From the NCBI GenBank assembly GCA_948146395.1, contig OX411543.1, positions 60,069,689-60,133,688 on the forward strand: 64,000 bases of DNA, in the 5' to 3' direction. The stretch comes from Fragum whitleyi. Taxonomy: Eukaryota > Mollusca > Bivalvia > Cardiida > Cardiidae. Shown in pieces: positions 45,368-56,060 of this stretch; the first letter of the stretch is position 1, and each line of letters starts with the position of its first letter. The notes under the pieces are model-generated. The model was not told the origin of the DNA and ran no database searches. It was given only the letters and a program-made list of their open reading frames with translations. Both the position numbers and the translations under genes were made by a program.

Positions 45368-46197
45368 AGCTCACCTGAGCACGAGGATGAACCCTATTGA
45401 AAATGGAAAGGATCCGTGCCATATCACGGGAAAAGGGGCCTAAATGACAGTGTTCTTCTTTACACCCTAGAGGCCACAAATGTGGTCAAATCTTGATGAA
45501 ACTTGGTCAGAATGTTTGCCAGATCACAAGGATGAATTCTCTGGCAAATGGGAAGGATTTTTGCCTTATTATGGGAAAAAGGGCCTTAATGACAATTTTC
45601 TTGTTTACACTCTAGTGGCAAAAATATGGCCCAATCTTCATGAAACGTGGTCAGATTGTTTGTCAGGTCTCAAGGATGAACCCTATTGAAAACGGAAAGG
45701 ATCCGTGCCATATCAAGGGAAAAGGGGCCTTAATGACATTTTTTTGTTTACGCTCTAAAAGCCACAAATATAGTCCAATCTTCATGAAACTTGGTCAGAA
45801 TGTTTGTTAGGTCATGAAGATGGACTCTTTTGAAAATGGGAAGGACCCGTGCCATATCACGGGAAAAGGGGCCTTAATGACAATTTTCTTGTAAGAGCTC
45901 CAGAAGCCACAAATATGATCCAATCTTCATGAAACGTTGGCAAAATGTTTGCCAGGTCACAAGAATGAACCTTGTTGAAAATGGGAAAGATTCATGCCAT
46001 ATCACAGGAAAAGGATTCTTCATCATAATTTACTTGAAATAACTCTAATGGCCACAAATATGGCCCAATCTTTGTGAAACTTGGGGTTTTTTTTGTAGAA
46101 ATTTTCCTCTTTGTGACATCTGCCTTTTTAATTGATGTGATGTCACAGTGATCAAAAAGACTCAGGTGAGCGATCTAGGACCACGATGGTCCTCTCG
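45368..46197. mobile_element. Nested element with CTCACCTGAG / CTCAGGTGAG borders and a 145-bp array
   Basis: It opens AGCTCACCTGAGCACGAGG and closes CTCAGGTGAGCGATCTAGG, followed by a small GGACCACGATGGTCC hairpin and CTCTCGTT. This border pair is one I associate with widespread molluscan repeats. The end hairpin recalls Helitron 3' ends, but no CTRR terminus is clear, so the class is open. Confidence 0.65.
45384..46105. repeat. 145-bp tandem repeat, five units
   Basis: Units start near 45384, 45529, 45673, 45817 and 45962. Each has GATGAA, GAAAATGGGAAGGATCCGTGCC, ATATCACGGGAAAAGGGGCC, GCCACAAATATGGTCCAATC and TTCATGAAACTTGGTCAGAATGTTTG. Units differ at many sites, so the array is older than the 182-bp satellite. 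Short open frames across it are artefacts. Confidence 0.92.
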
Positions 46198-46368
46198 TTG
46201 ATGTAGCTGATGATTTTATCTTTTTTTTTAATTTTTAGTCGTTTTGTATAATTTTTGATTGATTCGAGAGAGTGTTTGGAATGAATGGATGGAGCGCCGA
46301 TTGAGCGATTAAGAATGATTTTGATTGAGATGAATGTCAATTTCGCGATGTAACTAACTATATACATA

Positions 46369-46948
46369 CACTCCTCAAAACTCCTAAGCGGCCACTTGCT
46401 TTTTTGCTCATATGTTGTAAATGTCGCATGGTTTCAGCCCGTTTTCACTTATATAATATAGCAAAGTCATTTATGAAGTCAACAAGAAAAAGTCGGCAAA
46501 GAAATTCGACACGGAAATGTTTCAAAATTAAGCGAATGTAGGAGTACCCTCGATTTCAAAGTTAACATTGATGGGTGGGGCATTTTTGACATTTCTTGTT
46601 GGGGTAAGAAAAGTGAGGGAGGTTGTGATATTTCTTTTAATTTTTTGAGGTTCACATGCGTTCTACCACTGATATCGGTACTTAAAATTTATAGGATTTG
46701 CGTTTTTCAAGTGTCGAAAAATTTAAATTTCTTTAAAAATTGTCATTTTTGTGACTTTTGAATTTGAGGGTACAGGCCCTTGATTTCGTTTTAAGGACTT
46801 CCTGGTGCACGATTTACAAAAGAATTAGACAGAATTATGTCTAATTGGCTACTCTTTCAAAAGGCAAAGTTAACATTTTGAAATAATAGCGATATATATG
46901 TGAAAAATCGAGAAATGTAAGGTGGCCGCTTAGAACTTTTGGGTAGTG
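46369..46948. mobile_element. 580-bp TA-flanked TIR element
   Basis: The left end CACTCCTCAAAACTCCTAAGCGGCCACTT is the inverse of the right end AAGGTGGCCGCTTAGAACTTTTGGGTAGTG, and TA flanks both. No coding region. TA targeting suggests a mariner-like source. Confidence 0.85.
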
Positions 46949-46974
46949 TATTTGAATTGATAAAACTCGACCTC

Positions 46975-47262
46975 GGCACCCTGAATCCGAAATTGTTCTA
47001 AAACGCTTCAAACGCGTTCAAATGATCAACATTACAATCAAATCAACGAGATAATTGCACTTTTTTATTTGCTGGTGTTGATTCTTGAGCGTCTAATTTG
47101 CACGTGAAGGCAAAAAATAACAAAAAACGTAGTTTTAGTTAAAGGTACGTATTTTGATGAAATGATCGATTATGTTTTACCTTCCTTAAAAGTCATTCAA
47201 TTTCAATTTCATTCCATAATCGTTCACCTTGTCAATTTTACGACGATGTTATCTGTTTCTAT
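46975..47262. mobile_element. Mariner-like MITE family 1, copy 6 (inverted, 5' part eroded)
   Basis: CTTAAAAGTCATTCAATTTCAATTTCATTCC, then AATCGTTCACCTTGTCAATTTTACGACGATGTT on the right are the inverted family end. AAGGTACGTATTTTGATG and TTTTACCTTCCTT are the remains of the central hairpin. Confidence 0.65.
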
Positions 47263-47717
47263 GTACAATAGGTTTACGCTATTCTAAGTTCCTGGATAGA
47301 ATTTGCATCTTATGCCTGTCGATAAACATACGTAAAGGACATTAAAATCAAGACAAACTGCTTTTGCAGTCGTTTTGAATGTTGGAATTGGACAATTTAG
47401 ACAAATAAGACATTACGTAAGCGGATAATGCGATTTTGATGTTTTTCTGTTGGAAATAATGCCTCTAAACAAGAATGAATTCGAATACGATTCTCTGATT
47501 TAAATTTCAAATGAGCGCGTCGCGTGACGTTGAACCATAAGGAAGCTGCGTAGAATTAGTGCTTTTGGTCCAGCAGGTGTCAATAAGTGGTTGCATTTCG
47601 AAAATTATCATGTAGGATGGCAGATGAACTATTCCAGACTTAAAATAAGAATCTAAAAGAATCGACTATGATAAGCGGATTCGGGTCGTTACTCGGACTT
47701 TTCCGTAAACTGCATTG

Positions 47718-47965
47718 TCACTCGGGAACCTTCGGCGGTTCTACGGAATAGACTTTGGTAATAATGAGGGCGCAGCCATGAAAGCGCGTCATATCGCACG
47801 TGGGTTTATATGACTTTACAAACATTACCGAAGATGACGCTCTGAAAAACAAAATCAACTAAAGCTTAAAAAGGGCATATATCATAATTTGAAAACAAAA
47901 TGCAAGCAGTGTTTTACTGCGTTTTGTTTTCAAAATCATAACATGCCAAAAAGATCTCGACAAAC
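47718..47965. repeat. Dispersed repeat shared with 633-850
   Basis: CGGGAACCTTCGGCGGTTCTACGGAATA, then GTGGGTTTATATGACTTTACAAACATTACCGAAGATG and ATAACATGCCAAAAAGATCTCG match the order at 633. Confidence 0.6.
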
Positions 47966-48018
47966 GATCGGTAAATTCAAAGGAATTTGTTAGTCTCCGA
48001 ACGTATTTCGGAAAGTAC

Positions 48019-48421
48019 CCAATCAGAACACCACTCGGCCAATCTCACGATCAACCTCGGATGTGCATAAACGGACAATTTAAAAGTTACGGGAAAACCT
48101 TGAACTCGATGATGTCAGTTAAAATTGCGTAAGCCCTCGAAACTTTGAGTGAAAACATTCGACGTCGCCAACGCTACTCGTTTAAGTCACTCACGTGAAT
48201 CAGTCGTATCCTTATAAAAAATATCTTTGTATCCTTAAATAACGGCTGAAAACTTACTGTAAAAATATAAATCTTAAGATAGCGCCGGTTGTTTCCGCGC
48301 TAAGTTTTCTTACACTGTTTCCGCCTAACAAAATACACAAGTTTTTTACATACCCATCCGCCTTATATACATGCGAGATCTGTTGCAGTTTACGGAAATG
48401 GCCGAGTGATGTTCCGAATGG
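48019..48421. mobile_element. TIR element family 4, copy 1
   Basis: 403 bp. The ends CCAATCAGAACACCACTCGGCCA and TGGCCGAGTGATGTTCCGAATGG are inverted. An 8-bp GAAAGTAC duplication lies at 48011-48018 and 48422-48429 (a ninth base is ambiguous). It shares its whole interior with 50178-50624. An 8-bp duplication fits hAT or related groups, but the ends are not the usual CAGGG. The following 48430-50170 has no feature I can support. Confidence 0.85.
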
Positions 48422-50177
48422 GAAAGTACCTACAGAAACCGAAGTACCGAAAAAAATGAACAAAAAGTACTACGCTTACGTCCGAGGTACAAGTTTTCAG
48501 TTTACGGTAAAGTATGAGCAATGTTCTGAATGCTGCAAAATATCTCGGACCATTCGAAATTTCGCTCGAGAACACTTATCTTTTTTTGCTAGTATTTGTC
48601 GCACAAAATCTAGTTATAACGAGTCGACATCCCATCCAACCCTCCAGATGCTCAGCCAACATGGGTACACGAGTATCCATTCTTTTTGTCATGGTTTCCA
48701 AATGTCGAAAAAGATTTGTGCGGCCGCCAAGGATTGAATCCGCGCCCATATTGTTTATATAGTCCGTTTGACATCTATATGGACCAACCTTAACATCAAT
48801 TACATAAAGTTGCTTTTAAATGAAAGATTTCTATGAGGTAAAATATTATTTTCAGCTTAATACCATTCCAAAAAATATTTTTTGGCAACAAAATGATTTT
48901 AGAATAATGATTTTGTCTATCAAGTTAATGATAATATTTTCGCATTTTCTGCTCACACGAGGCGTTGTGAAGGCTTTTTAGTTGTAAGATAACGTAAACA
49001 AATAGTAAAAACACGTGGTTTTATACGAAATATTTAACAGAAGAAATGTCCATTATTCCATATTTGGAAAAGCTTATTAGCATATCGACGGTCAGGACAT
49101 CTTTAACTTAAATATCTCGTGATTTGTACCGTTATTACTTGCCTGCTTATCTAGATTTCCTCGTGAAAATCCCAACGACTTAGTAAAATAATCCTTTTTG
49201 ATTGGTCTAAATAAGGGAATATGGCGTTATCTCAGAATGGATAAAAACTATTATCAATCATTTTGTCAAACAGTTATTTTTTTTACAAATACAGAATACA
49301 CTCAGATTTGATATCCCAAGGAAAAAAATATACCAAATTAATTTTACAAAAATACTCGATTTGATACTAAAACGACTTGCCAAAATTCATATACACTTTT
49401 GACTCGGCCCCTATGTAAATCAGAGCTATTCATGGATAGACAATTCGCTGTTCCGTTTATTACAGACACGAGTAGATATGAAGGGCAGAAAGTTAACATG
49501 TAGACGGACGGACAAAATCATTATTACACCTTCAAAAATTCTGAAAAACAAAATTCTTCATGGTATTAGATGGAAAATATGATATGACAAGAAAAAAATA
49601 CGCTTCATTTAGTCATTTCTGAGATTTTCGGCGAAATGTTGGTCCATATAGAAGTCAACGGACTATAGGTGCCACAACAGTGGTTCTACGGTATACTTTC
49701 GCTTTGTCGGGATAAGAGTTAAATAATGTTATTTTTGGGAGGAAAATCTCAAGTTAAAAGGCGGTCTAGAGAATTTCTAAAAGCAAATATAGATATGAGT
49801 CGACTTGATCGACGATATGTTTCTGCTGCGATAAGATAAGCAACCGTTGATAAGCTGTCATCGCCTATCATATTTAATAAGTTTCAATATCTGTTTTCTT
49901 GCAAAATACAAGAGTTTTGATTAGCCACAGACTTTACGTCTACTATGTTTGAAGAAAAAATTAGTTCATACCAGAAATATTTGTGATTTGACACGATAAA
50001 AGGGACCTTCTGGAAACATTAAGAACAAATGTTTATAACATTTCATCGCAGATCAATTACAATCGATATTTCACAAATACAGAAATAACGTTCAATATTT
50101 TTGACCAGTTACATCCGCCAAAATACTGTAATACTGTATACTAACTCATGCTGTTACCTACGCCGAAATAACATGAA

Positions 50178-50624
50178 CTCATTCGGAACACCACTCGGCC
50201 AATCTCAAGATCAACCTCGGATGTACATAGACGGACTATTTTTAAGAATTACGGGAGACCCTTGGAAAAAATCGATGACGTCAGATAAAATGGCGGTAGC
50301 CCTCGAAACTGTGAGTGGAAACATTCGACGTCGTCAATGCTACTCGTTTAACCCACTGACGTTAAACAATCGTATTCTTATATAAATATCTTTACATTCT
50401 TATATAACGGCTGAAAATCTTAATTTTTGAGAATGATTCGTCATTCTCAAAAATTAAGACTTTTCAGCCGTTATTTATTGTAAAAGATATAAATCTACAG
50501 TGCTAATTTTTTTACACTGTTTCCGCCAAACAAAATGCACAGTTTTGTTACATACCCATCCGCCTTACATACATCCGAGGTCTGTTGCAGTTTACGGAAA
50601 TGGCCGAGTGATGTTCCGAATGAG
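50178..50624. mobile_element. TIR element family 4, copy 2, with internal perfect hairpin
   Basis: The ends CTCATTCGGAACACCACTCGGCCA and TGGCCGAGTGATGTTCCGAATGAG lie between CATGAA at 50172-50177 and 50625-50630 (7 of 8 bases if the border is moved one base). Unlike copy 1 it carries a palindrome at about 50403-50474, with arms ATAACGGCTGAAAA, CTTAATTTTTGAGAATGA and their inverse. Confidence 0.85.
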
Positions 50625-50954
50625 CATGAACTGTGTCATTGCATTCTTAAAACACAAATCTTTACTGGCATAAATTCATAAGCGGCATCTCATTTTGAAG
50701 ATGTTCAGAATGTTACAGAAAGAGGAAAAAGACATCAGGAACAGAACAGGATAAAACACGCATAAATGTGTAATCTGGGAATTGCGGCAAAAAACGCCCT
50801 TGCTCAGAGTGCACAGGACAATGTTCGAAATTTTTTGCTCTTTGAACGTACATTTCTCAAACATAAAATGATTACTTTTCCTTAAGCTGTATATTGTATC
50901 GGAGAACAGCTTCGTGAAACAGAGGAAATTTTATGATTACAGTTAAGAACAAAG

Positions 50955-51490
50955 TGAAATACACCAGATAAATTATTTGGAATTATTTCGACATGAAATT
51001 GATGTGGTGGTGATGTAGGGTTTTGGCTCCTTTATCAAGAGATCCCGAGTTCGATTCCCAGTGGCGGTTATCGACCTAAGTACAGTTACATGTATACCCA
51101 CACTTTCGACCCTAGCATTGATTCATTTCCAAGAAGCTAAATCGACAGGGACAATAGGTTTAAACTAAATTTGAAGAGAGTGATGAGCGAGTTTTTAATG
51201 ATATCAAGGTAAGGAATAGAATAAACCCAAATTCAAAACAGGTGATATTCTAACACACCCCTTTTATCAATTTGTCGTAACTGTTCTGTAAATGAATTTA
51301 TGTATCCGCAAGGACCAATCAGACACGCCAGCTAATGCATTTTTGGAAGTTTTGAAAAAAAAATGTACGTTGCGTTATGAGCGTTTCTGGGCGTTTTGAG
51401 CGATTCGAGAGATCGAGAGTACTAATTTTAGGAAAGCTGCGATGAGCGAGCGATTAAGAATGGTTTTGCGCTATTTGTAGAGAAAGTGTG
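50955..51490. mobile_element. Mariner-like MITE family 1, copy 7, diverged, with SINE-like insertion
   Basis: Recognisable parts are GAGTGATGAGCGAGTTTTTAATGATATCAAGGTAAGG, GGCGTTTTGAGCGATTCGAGAGA and GATGAGCGAGCGATTAAGAATGGTTTTG. The left part is split by about 165 bp at 51005-51170. Another right-end fragment (TTACATTCACCTAGATCAAAATCATTC) lies at 51585-51640. Confidence 0.55.
51005..51170 (+). mobile_element. Probable tRNA-derived SINE fragment
   Basis: GATCCCGAGTTCGATTCCCAGTGG contains a B-box-like GTTCGATTCC about 45 bp after GGTGGTGATGTAGGG, a weak A box. The body has no counterpart in the other SINEs here. Short AAATTGA and AAATTTGA words at the borders may be the target duplication. 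Confidence 0.45.
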
Positions 51491-52119
51491 AATTTTGAGA
51501 TGTTATTCAACTCCGACAAGGTATATCTGAGAGGTGGAGGAACATTGTGATATGCAGTTTGTAACATCGTTTGTAACATCGGTAATTTACATTCACCTAG
51601 ATCAAAATCATTCTAATTCGCTCATATCTTAACTGTATATTGCTTACATTACTTTTCTTGGTGTATAAATCATGATACTATGTTATCAATTTGCGATGTA
51701 CTTAAACATAAGACTAAAAGCTGAGCTAATGTTACATTAGCTTTAGCATAGAAATTTACAACAACAACAAAAAAGTTTTACATAAACGTATAGGCTAACC
51801 TTTTAGTTGAGGCCTAGTAGAATCTTCTTTTTTTCCTTCTCCTACAATAGCGATCCACATGAGCATAAGGGTTGGGGGGAAAAACACACCACAAGCTACA
51901 ATTATAAGTAAAGCTGGGGGCTTCAGGTCAATGGGGAATAATTCCATTCAGGGTGTTTATTTGTCCGCATTGGTTACTTCCCTTAAAAGCACGTAGCTCG
52001 CCATTAAATGTTTGTTAGCACACAAAACGTGATGATGATAAAAAATACGATAGATTATTTATTTAAAAGAATACGCTAATGTTAACTTAAAAAGCTGAAT
52101 ATTGAAATGTCTAAGTAGA

Positions 52120-52560
52120 TATGATCCGTCACGAGTAAAAGGGGTCATACGGGAACTCAGTAAGTCGAATAATTGAAAATAGATTGATTCAAGTGGAGAT
52201 CAGCTGGAAGTCGTATTTGAAAGATTCTAACACGGTAAGGTGGAAAAATAATTCTAGATTAAGAAAATCACCCAAGTGCAAAGTTTCGATCCTAACTCGA
52301 TCGGTCTGACTAGGGTCGACACTTACGCTGGACGCAAATGGTCCCTTTTGCCTGAAGGGTAATATATTTTCATTATTTTATATTATTTCTTTTAATTTTC
52401 TGAATCTTTCTATCCGTGTTCCAAGACGATTCCAATAAGATATTGCCAGACAGAATCAAACAATGAATGAAAACACCTGGTACGATTTGTGGTTTTGACT
52501 TACGATCATTGTTTTCGTACGAAGTTTTGTAAAACGGGCATCTGGACCATAGATTATCAA
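52120..52560. repeat. MITE family 3 copy, then a family E fragment
   Basis: GATCCGTCACGAGTAAAAGGGGTCA and GGTCGACACTTACGC...AATGGTCCCTTTTGCCTGAAGGG (52120-52365) form the family 3 unit. At 52425-52560, AAGACGATTCCAATAAGATATTGCCAGACAG and TTTTGACTTACGATCATT, then TTTTGTAAAACGGGC match family E at 54510. Confidence 0.6.
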
Positions 52561-52689
52561 ACATGATGTGTGTTCCGCTAAGAATATTCTCAAACTTAGA
52601 ATCTAAATAAATGTCTGAACATAAAAGATACTATCAATAAGTTGTTATTTGTGATATTAATAATGACTTCTATGTTCATACTTTTATTA

Positions 52690-52990
52690 CAGCATTAGGC
52701 CTATGCGTACAACAGCATTTAACCTTAAAAGAGGTTTTCACACAAAAACGAATGAAAGCAACGTATGCCCTGCGTATAAAAAAAATCGCATAACTTTTCA
52801 GCGGATAACCCGCGCCTTCGGCAAATTTTCATTTGAGACGAATCACCATCGTAAGCCTATCGTTAGTGTCACGTATGACCAGCGTATACGCATCGCACCC
52901 TTGAAACGTGTACTGGCGTATGTAAGCGTACGAGTAACGTATGGATAACGTATTCAAGCTTATGAGTAGCGTATGCATAACTCACGGCTG
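52690..52990. repeat. Cluster of CGTATG / CATACG words
   Basis: At least ten variants of (A/G)CGTATG, CGTATA and GTACGAG occur in under 300 bp with irregular spacing, mostly in the right half (52865-52980). A second cluster with both orientations lies at 54215-54430. MITE copy 8 (53536-53959) sits between them, so the two clusters may be the ends of one interrupted element. Confidence 0.7.
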
Positions 52991-53364
52991 AGATCTCTCC
53001 AAGTTTCATCAGTCAAACACAAGACAATGAGACAATAAGATTCCAAGGTAGAAACAAGAGATACATGGTGTGTGACTGAGACGCTATACTGACTCCCTTA
53101 GAACGCATATGTCATGGTAGGTCTGTACCAGATAAATTAACATGATTTATTGAAGCATTAAATAAAAAACCTCTATATATCTTTATATAAAAGTTTGTCT
53201 AAAGCCAAGGGCAATGCTTTGTTCATCTAATTCAAATAAGGTCCCTATTTCGGTAATTCATTCCGCGCCTGAGATATGTGCACAAGAAACAACCCCTTTG
53301 ATGTAAAACCTTTCTGTACAAATTTGAAGCAAAATCAATTAAGGCTCAATGTAGGGGTTAACAT

Positions 53365-53450
53365 GTTATTGCCTTAAAATATGAATGTTATTTGGTGGAG
53401 ATTGGGAGAATTTATCATGACGAGGCTTTGCCGAGACACGTGTTTTGGGC
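53365..53450. repeat. Foldback family C, half copy
   Basis: CATGTTATTGCCTTAAAATATGAATGTTATTTGG, GATTGGGAGAATTTATCATGACGAGGCTTTGCCGAGACACG reproduce the left arm and apex of 25571-25700. The right arm is missing, with new sequence starting at about 53442. Confidence 0.7.
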
Positions 53451-53535
53451 CTGGTTTAGCAGGCCATAGGAGATAACCCTGTATCCTGGAAATTGGCTAG
53501 GGAAAAGATAATCGAGACAAAAACCGAACAACTTA

Positions 53536-53959
53536 CAGTTAGTTACATCGTGAAATTGACATTCATCTCAATCAAAATCATTCTAAATCGCTCACTCGGC
53601 GCTCCATTCACTCATTCCAAACACTCAACTCAAACCATTCAAAAACTCTCCGAACTCAATGAAATACATATAACAAAAACTTCGTTCAAAATAAAAAATA
53701 GCTGGGAAAAAATCGGGATTTCACTGAATTGATTGAAATTGTAAGCGTCGGATTAGATCTTGAAGAAATAGGAAGCTATTTTTAGAACATTTATTCATTT
53801 TTTATTAAAGGGAGGTAATCAATATCGCAAAACAAAATTTAGGATTTAGGATCACCTCCTAATAAATTCACCCAAAACTCGCTCCACACATTCATCCAAT
53901 TTCATTCCTAAATCATTCTAAAATCATTCATATTGTCAATTTTATGATGTTCTTAACTG
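53536..53959. mobile_element. Mariner-like MITE family 1, copy 8 (inverted, intact)
   Basis: 424 bp, with ends CAGTTAGTTACATCGTGAAATTGACA and TGTCAATTTTATGATGTTCTTAACTG, flanked by TA (53534-53535, 53960-53961). The central AAAGGGAGGTAATCAATATCGC hairpin is present with a shorter right arm. It is in reverse orientation to copy 3. Confidence 0.88.
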
Positions 53960-54214
53960 TAGGCCCCGCCCTGTCACGGGAAAGACCATGGATTATACTT
54001 ATGAGCACGTGAACTTGGAAATTCTATCAATAAAAGATATAAAAATACACAGTCCGAGGAATTTGTCACATTGTAACTATATCTATAGATAGACATTAAA
54101 TAGACATGAATGATACATGGTTTAACTATGCACATTATAAGCTGTTTATTAAGGATATATTGGTGAAATTTCAAGTTCTTGTTTCGAGTGAAGTACCTCG
54201 GTCGGCACCCAAGC

Positions 54215-54430
54215 TTTTTGACCGTATGCATACAATATAAATTGGATGCGCTGGTATACGATGAATAGTTTAGGCACTTTTAAGTTGTTTTTGGCTTCTG
54301 CCTATAAGAACGTTTAACGACACATACTAGCGTACTTGTAGTGCATACGACCTTTGACTAAAACACGCCTAGCGTATGACAGCGTAGGCCTGTAAGCATA
54401 CGTTCGCATACGTTGGTGTCATACCCTGTG
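54215..54430. repeat. Second cluster of CGTATG / CATACG words
   Basis: It includes GTATGCATAC, CGCTGGTATACG, CTAGCGTATGACAGCGTAGG, AGCATACGTTCGCATACGTTGG and others. Spacing is irregular, unlike a microsatellite. Confidence 0.65.
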
Positions 54431-54509
54431 GTTTGACAGCCCCATAAGCTCAAATTGAATTTCGAGAAAAATCACAGTTGATTACGAGAACAGTTTTATA
54501 ATCTAGAGC

Positions 54510-54757
54510 CATGGGGCCTGTTTTGCTTAACATCTTACGATCTTCTTTTGCGCAAGTCAAAAAATAAAGTTGCTGCTACAGTAATGACTAAATATTGAGC
54601 TTTGTCATACATCATCTCATTCGAATCGTCTTCTTAAGACGATTCAAATTAGATATTGCAAGACAGATTCTAAAAATGAAAGAAAAAAACTAAGTACTAA
54701 TTGTGATTTTGACTTACGATAATTTTTTTCGTAAGAAGTTTAGTAAAACGGGCCCCT
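54510..54757. mobile_element. Foldback family E, best copy
   Basis: GGGGCCTGTTTTGCTTAACATCTTACGATC at the left is the inverse of TACGATAATTTTTTTCGTAAGAAGTTTAGTAAAACGGGCCCC at the right. The centre has a TCGAATCGTCTTCTTAAGACGATTC palindrome. I could not fix a target duplication. Confidence 0.65.
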
Positions 54758-55125
54758 GATGCCTTATTGTCACCATTCTTTGTTACGGCTATTCGTCCCA
54801 AGTTTAATTACACTCATTAGGAACATCGCTCGGACTTTTCTGTAAACTGGAAAGTGTCTCGGGTGTAATGCTCAGTAGTAATTGTAGGTAAATTTTTCGG
54901 TGATTCGGCTTAGAACGGCGGTTTATCTTAAAAACGCTTGGAGAAAAAAAATGTTTTCAGTGCTTTTCGAGATCTTCGGGGTAATAACATGTTAACGTCA
55001 AATTATAATATGCCAAGTTTAAATCAAATTTCGTCGGCGAAAAGGATTTATTCATTCGCATTAAAAAATAAGATTTTCTTCATTTAGTCTTATGCCAAGC
55101 TTATATAGGGTTGTTCAAAAATTAT

Positions 55126-55260
55126 CCGGATTTTGACTTAAAAAAATTATTTTTTAAGATATTGAACTAAATTTGGTATCATTCGCTGTCGGAATTCAAT
55201 TCACGTATAGTTAAGTAAAATTGATATAGTTATCGAACATGGCGCGCGTGCATCTGCCAC
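55126..55260. mobile_element. Mariner-type terminus, left
   Basis: TAGGGTTGTTCAAAAATTATCCGGATTTTGACTT is closely mirrored at 59813-59848 (GACTTAATCCGGATAAAAATTGAACAACCCTCGTA). GAGGGTTGTTCAA is the kind of end seen in mariner elements. Internal sequence next to the two ends is not clearly shared, so they may be ends of one 4.7-kb element or of two elements. Confidence 0.5.
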
Positions 55261-55851
55261 ATTAAACGCCATGATAACGAGTACCCGGCGCAGCAGATGA
55301 AATTATTCATTTATTTGGTCTTCTTTGGTAAATATTCTCTCTCTTCTAACTGAGTTGATGAAATAAATATCACTTATGCCTCGCCTTAATTTGAAGTAAT
55401 TTGAACGTAGAATTTTTCAAAAGGGTTCGTTTAAAATGTGGCCGGGTAAGTGATTTGGAACGTTCTAGACGACATCATTTTGATCATTTTGAATTTTGAT
55501 CTTCAACATTCTATTCGAAATCTAGAAAAAATACATAAAGACATAAAGTAAATACTTGTCACGCTGAAAGGGAATGGTTCGGTCTCCCAAATTCTATATT
55601 TTCATCGGTGTAGACTCTTCGTTACTCTGGGAGATAAGAGTAATCAAAGTACTGAAAGTACTGATAAGTTGGAATGCGTTCAAGAGACGGTAACCTCAGG
55701 CAACTAACAAAGCTAACGCCTCCCACCCTCCACAGGTGATCACTTAATACGTCGTGTCTTTTTTACGGGCGTATATAAATCAATGTATTTCAACAACGAG
55801 ATACGCTGAAACCTCGCTAGCTTAACGGAGGAGCAATTGACCTGCAAAAAC

Positions 55852-56060
55852 GAAACTTTACTCAAATGTTGCCCATGACCCAAAGAAATGCCCTATTGTT
55901 TCGAGGTCACACATGTCAAGGCCATAAGTAAGCTTTAACTGTTAACAGTTTCCACTCTAAGTGAACAACAAATTGACCCAAATCATAAAACTTGACACAA
56001 ATGTTATCAATGACCCAAGAAAGTGCCCAATCTTGGAGTCACGGAGGTCGAAGTCAAAAT
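55852..56060. repeat. 136-bp tandem duplication, diverged
   Basis: AAACTTTACTCAAATGTTGCCCATGACCCAAAGAAATGCCC at 55852 recurs as AAACTTGACACAAATGTTATCAATGACCCAAGAAAGTGCCC at 55988. Each is followed by a GAGGTC-type word and AAGT. The flanking 56060-57520 shows no feature I can support. Confidence 0.75.

Larger units (their letters stand above)
45094..46360. mobile_element. Mariner-like MITE family 1, copy 5, with nested insertion
   Basis: The left end is TTACAGTTCAGAACATCTTGAAATTGAC, with AAAGGGAGGTAATTCAATATCGC and GCCTCGCTTTAATAAAA. The right end is GATGAATGTCAATTTCGCGATGTAACTAACTATA. About 830 bp of another element (45368-46197) interrupt it. Confidence 0.8.

Noticed and set aside
45480..45689. 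70-codon open frame with repeated DETWS phrases
   Set aside because: It follows the 145-bp tandem unit and is not maintained through the array.
48715..48750. tRNA-like B box (GGATTGAATCC) near GCGGCCGCC
   Set aside because: A single weak B-box-like word with no A box at the right distance and no SINE body or target duplication.
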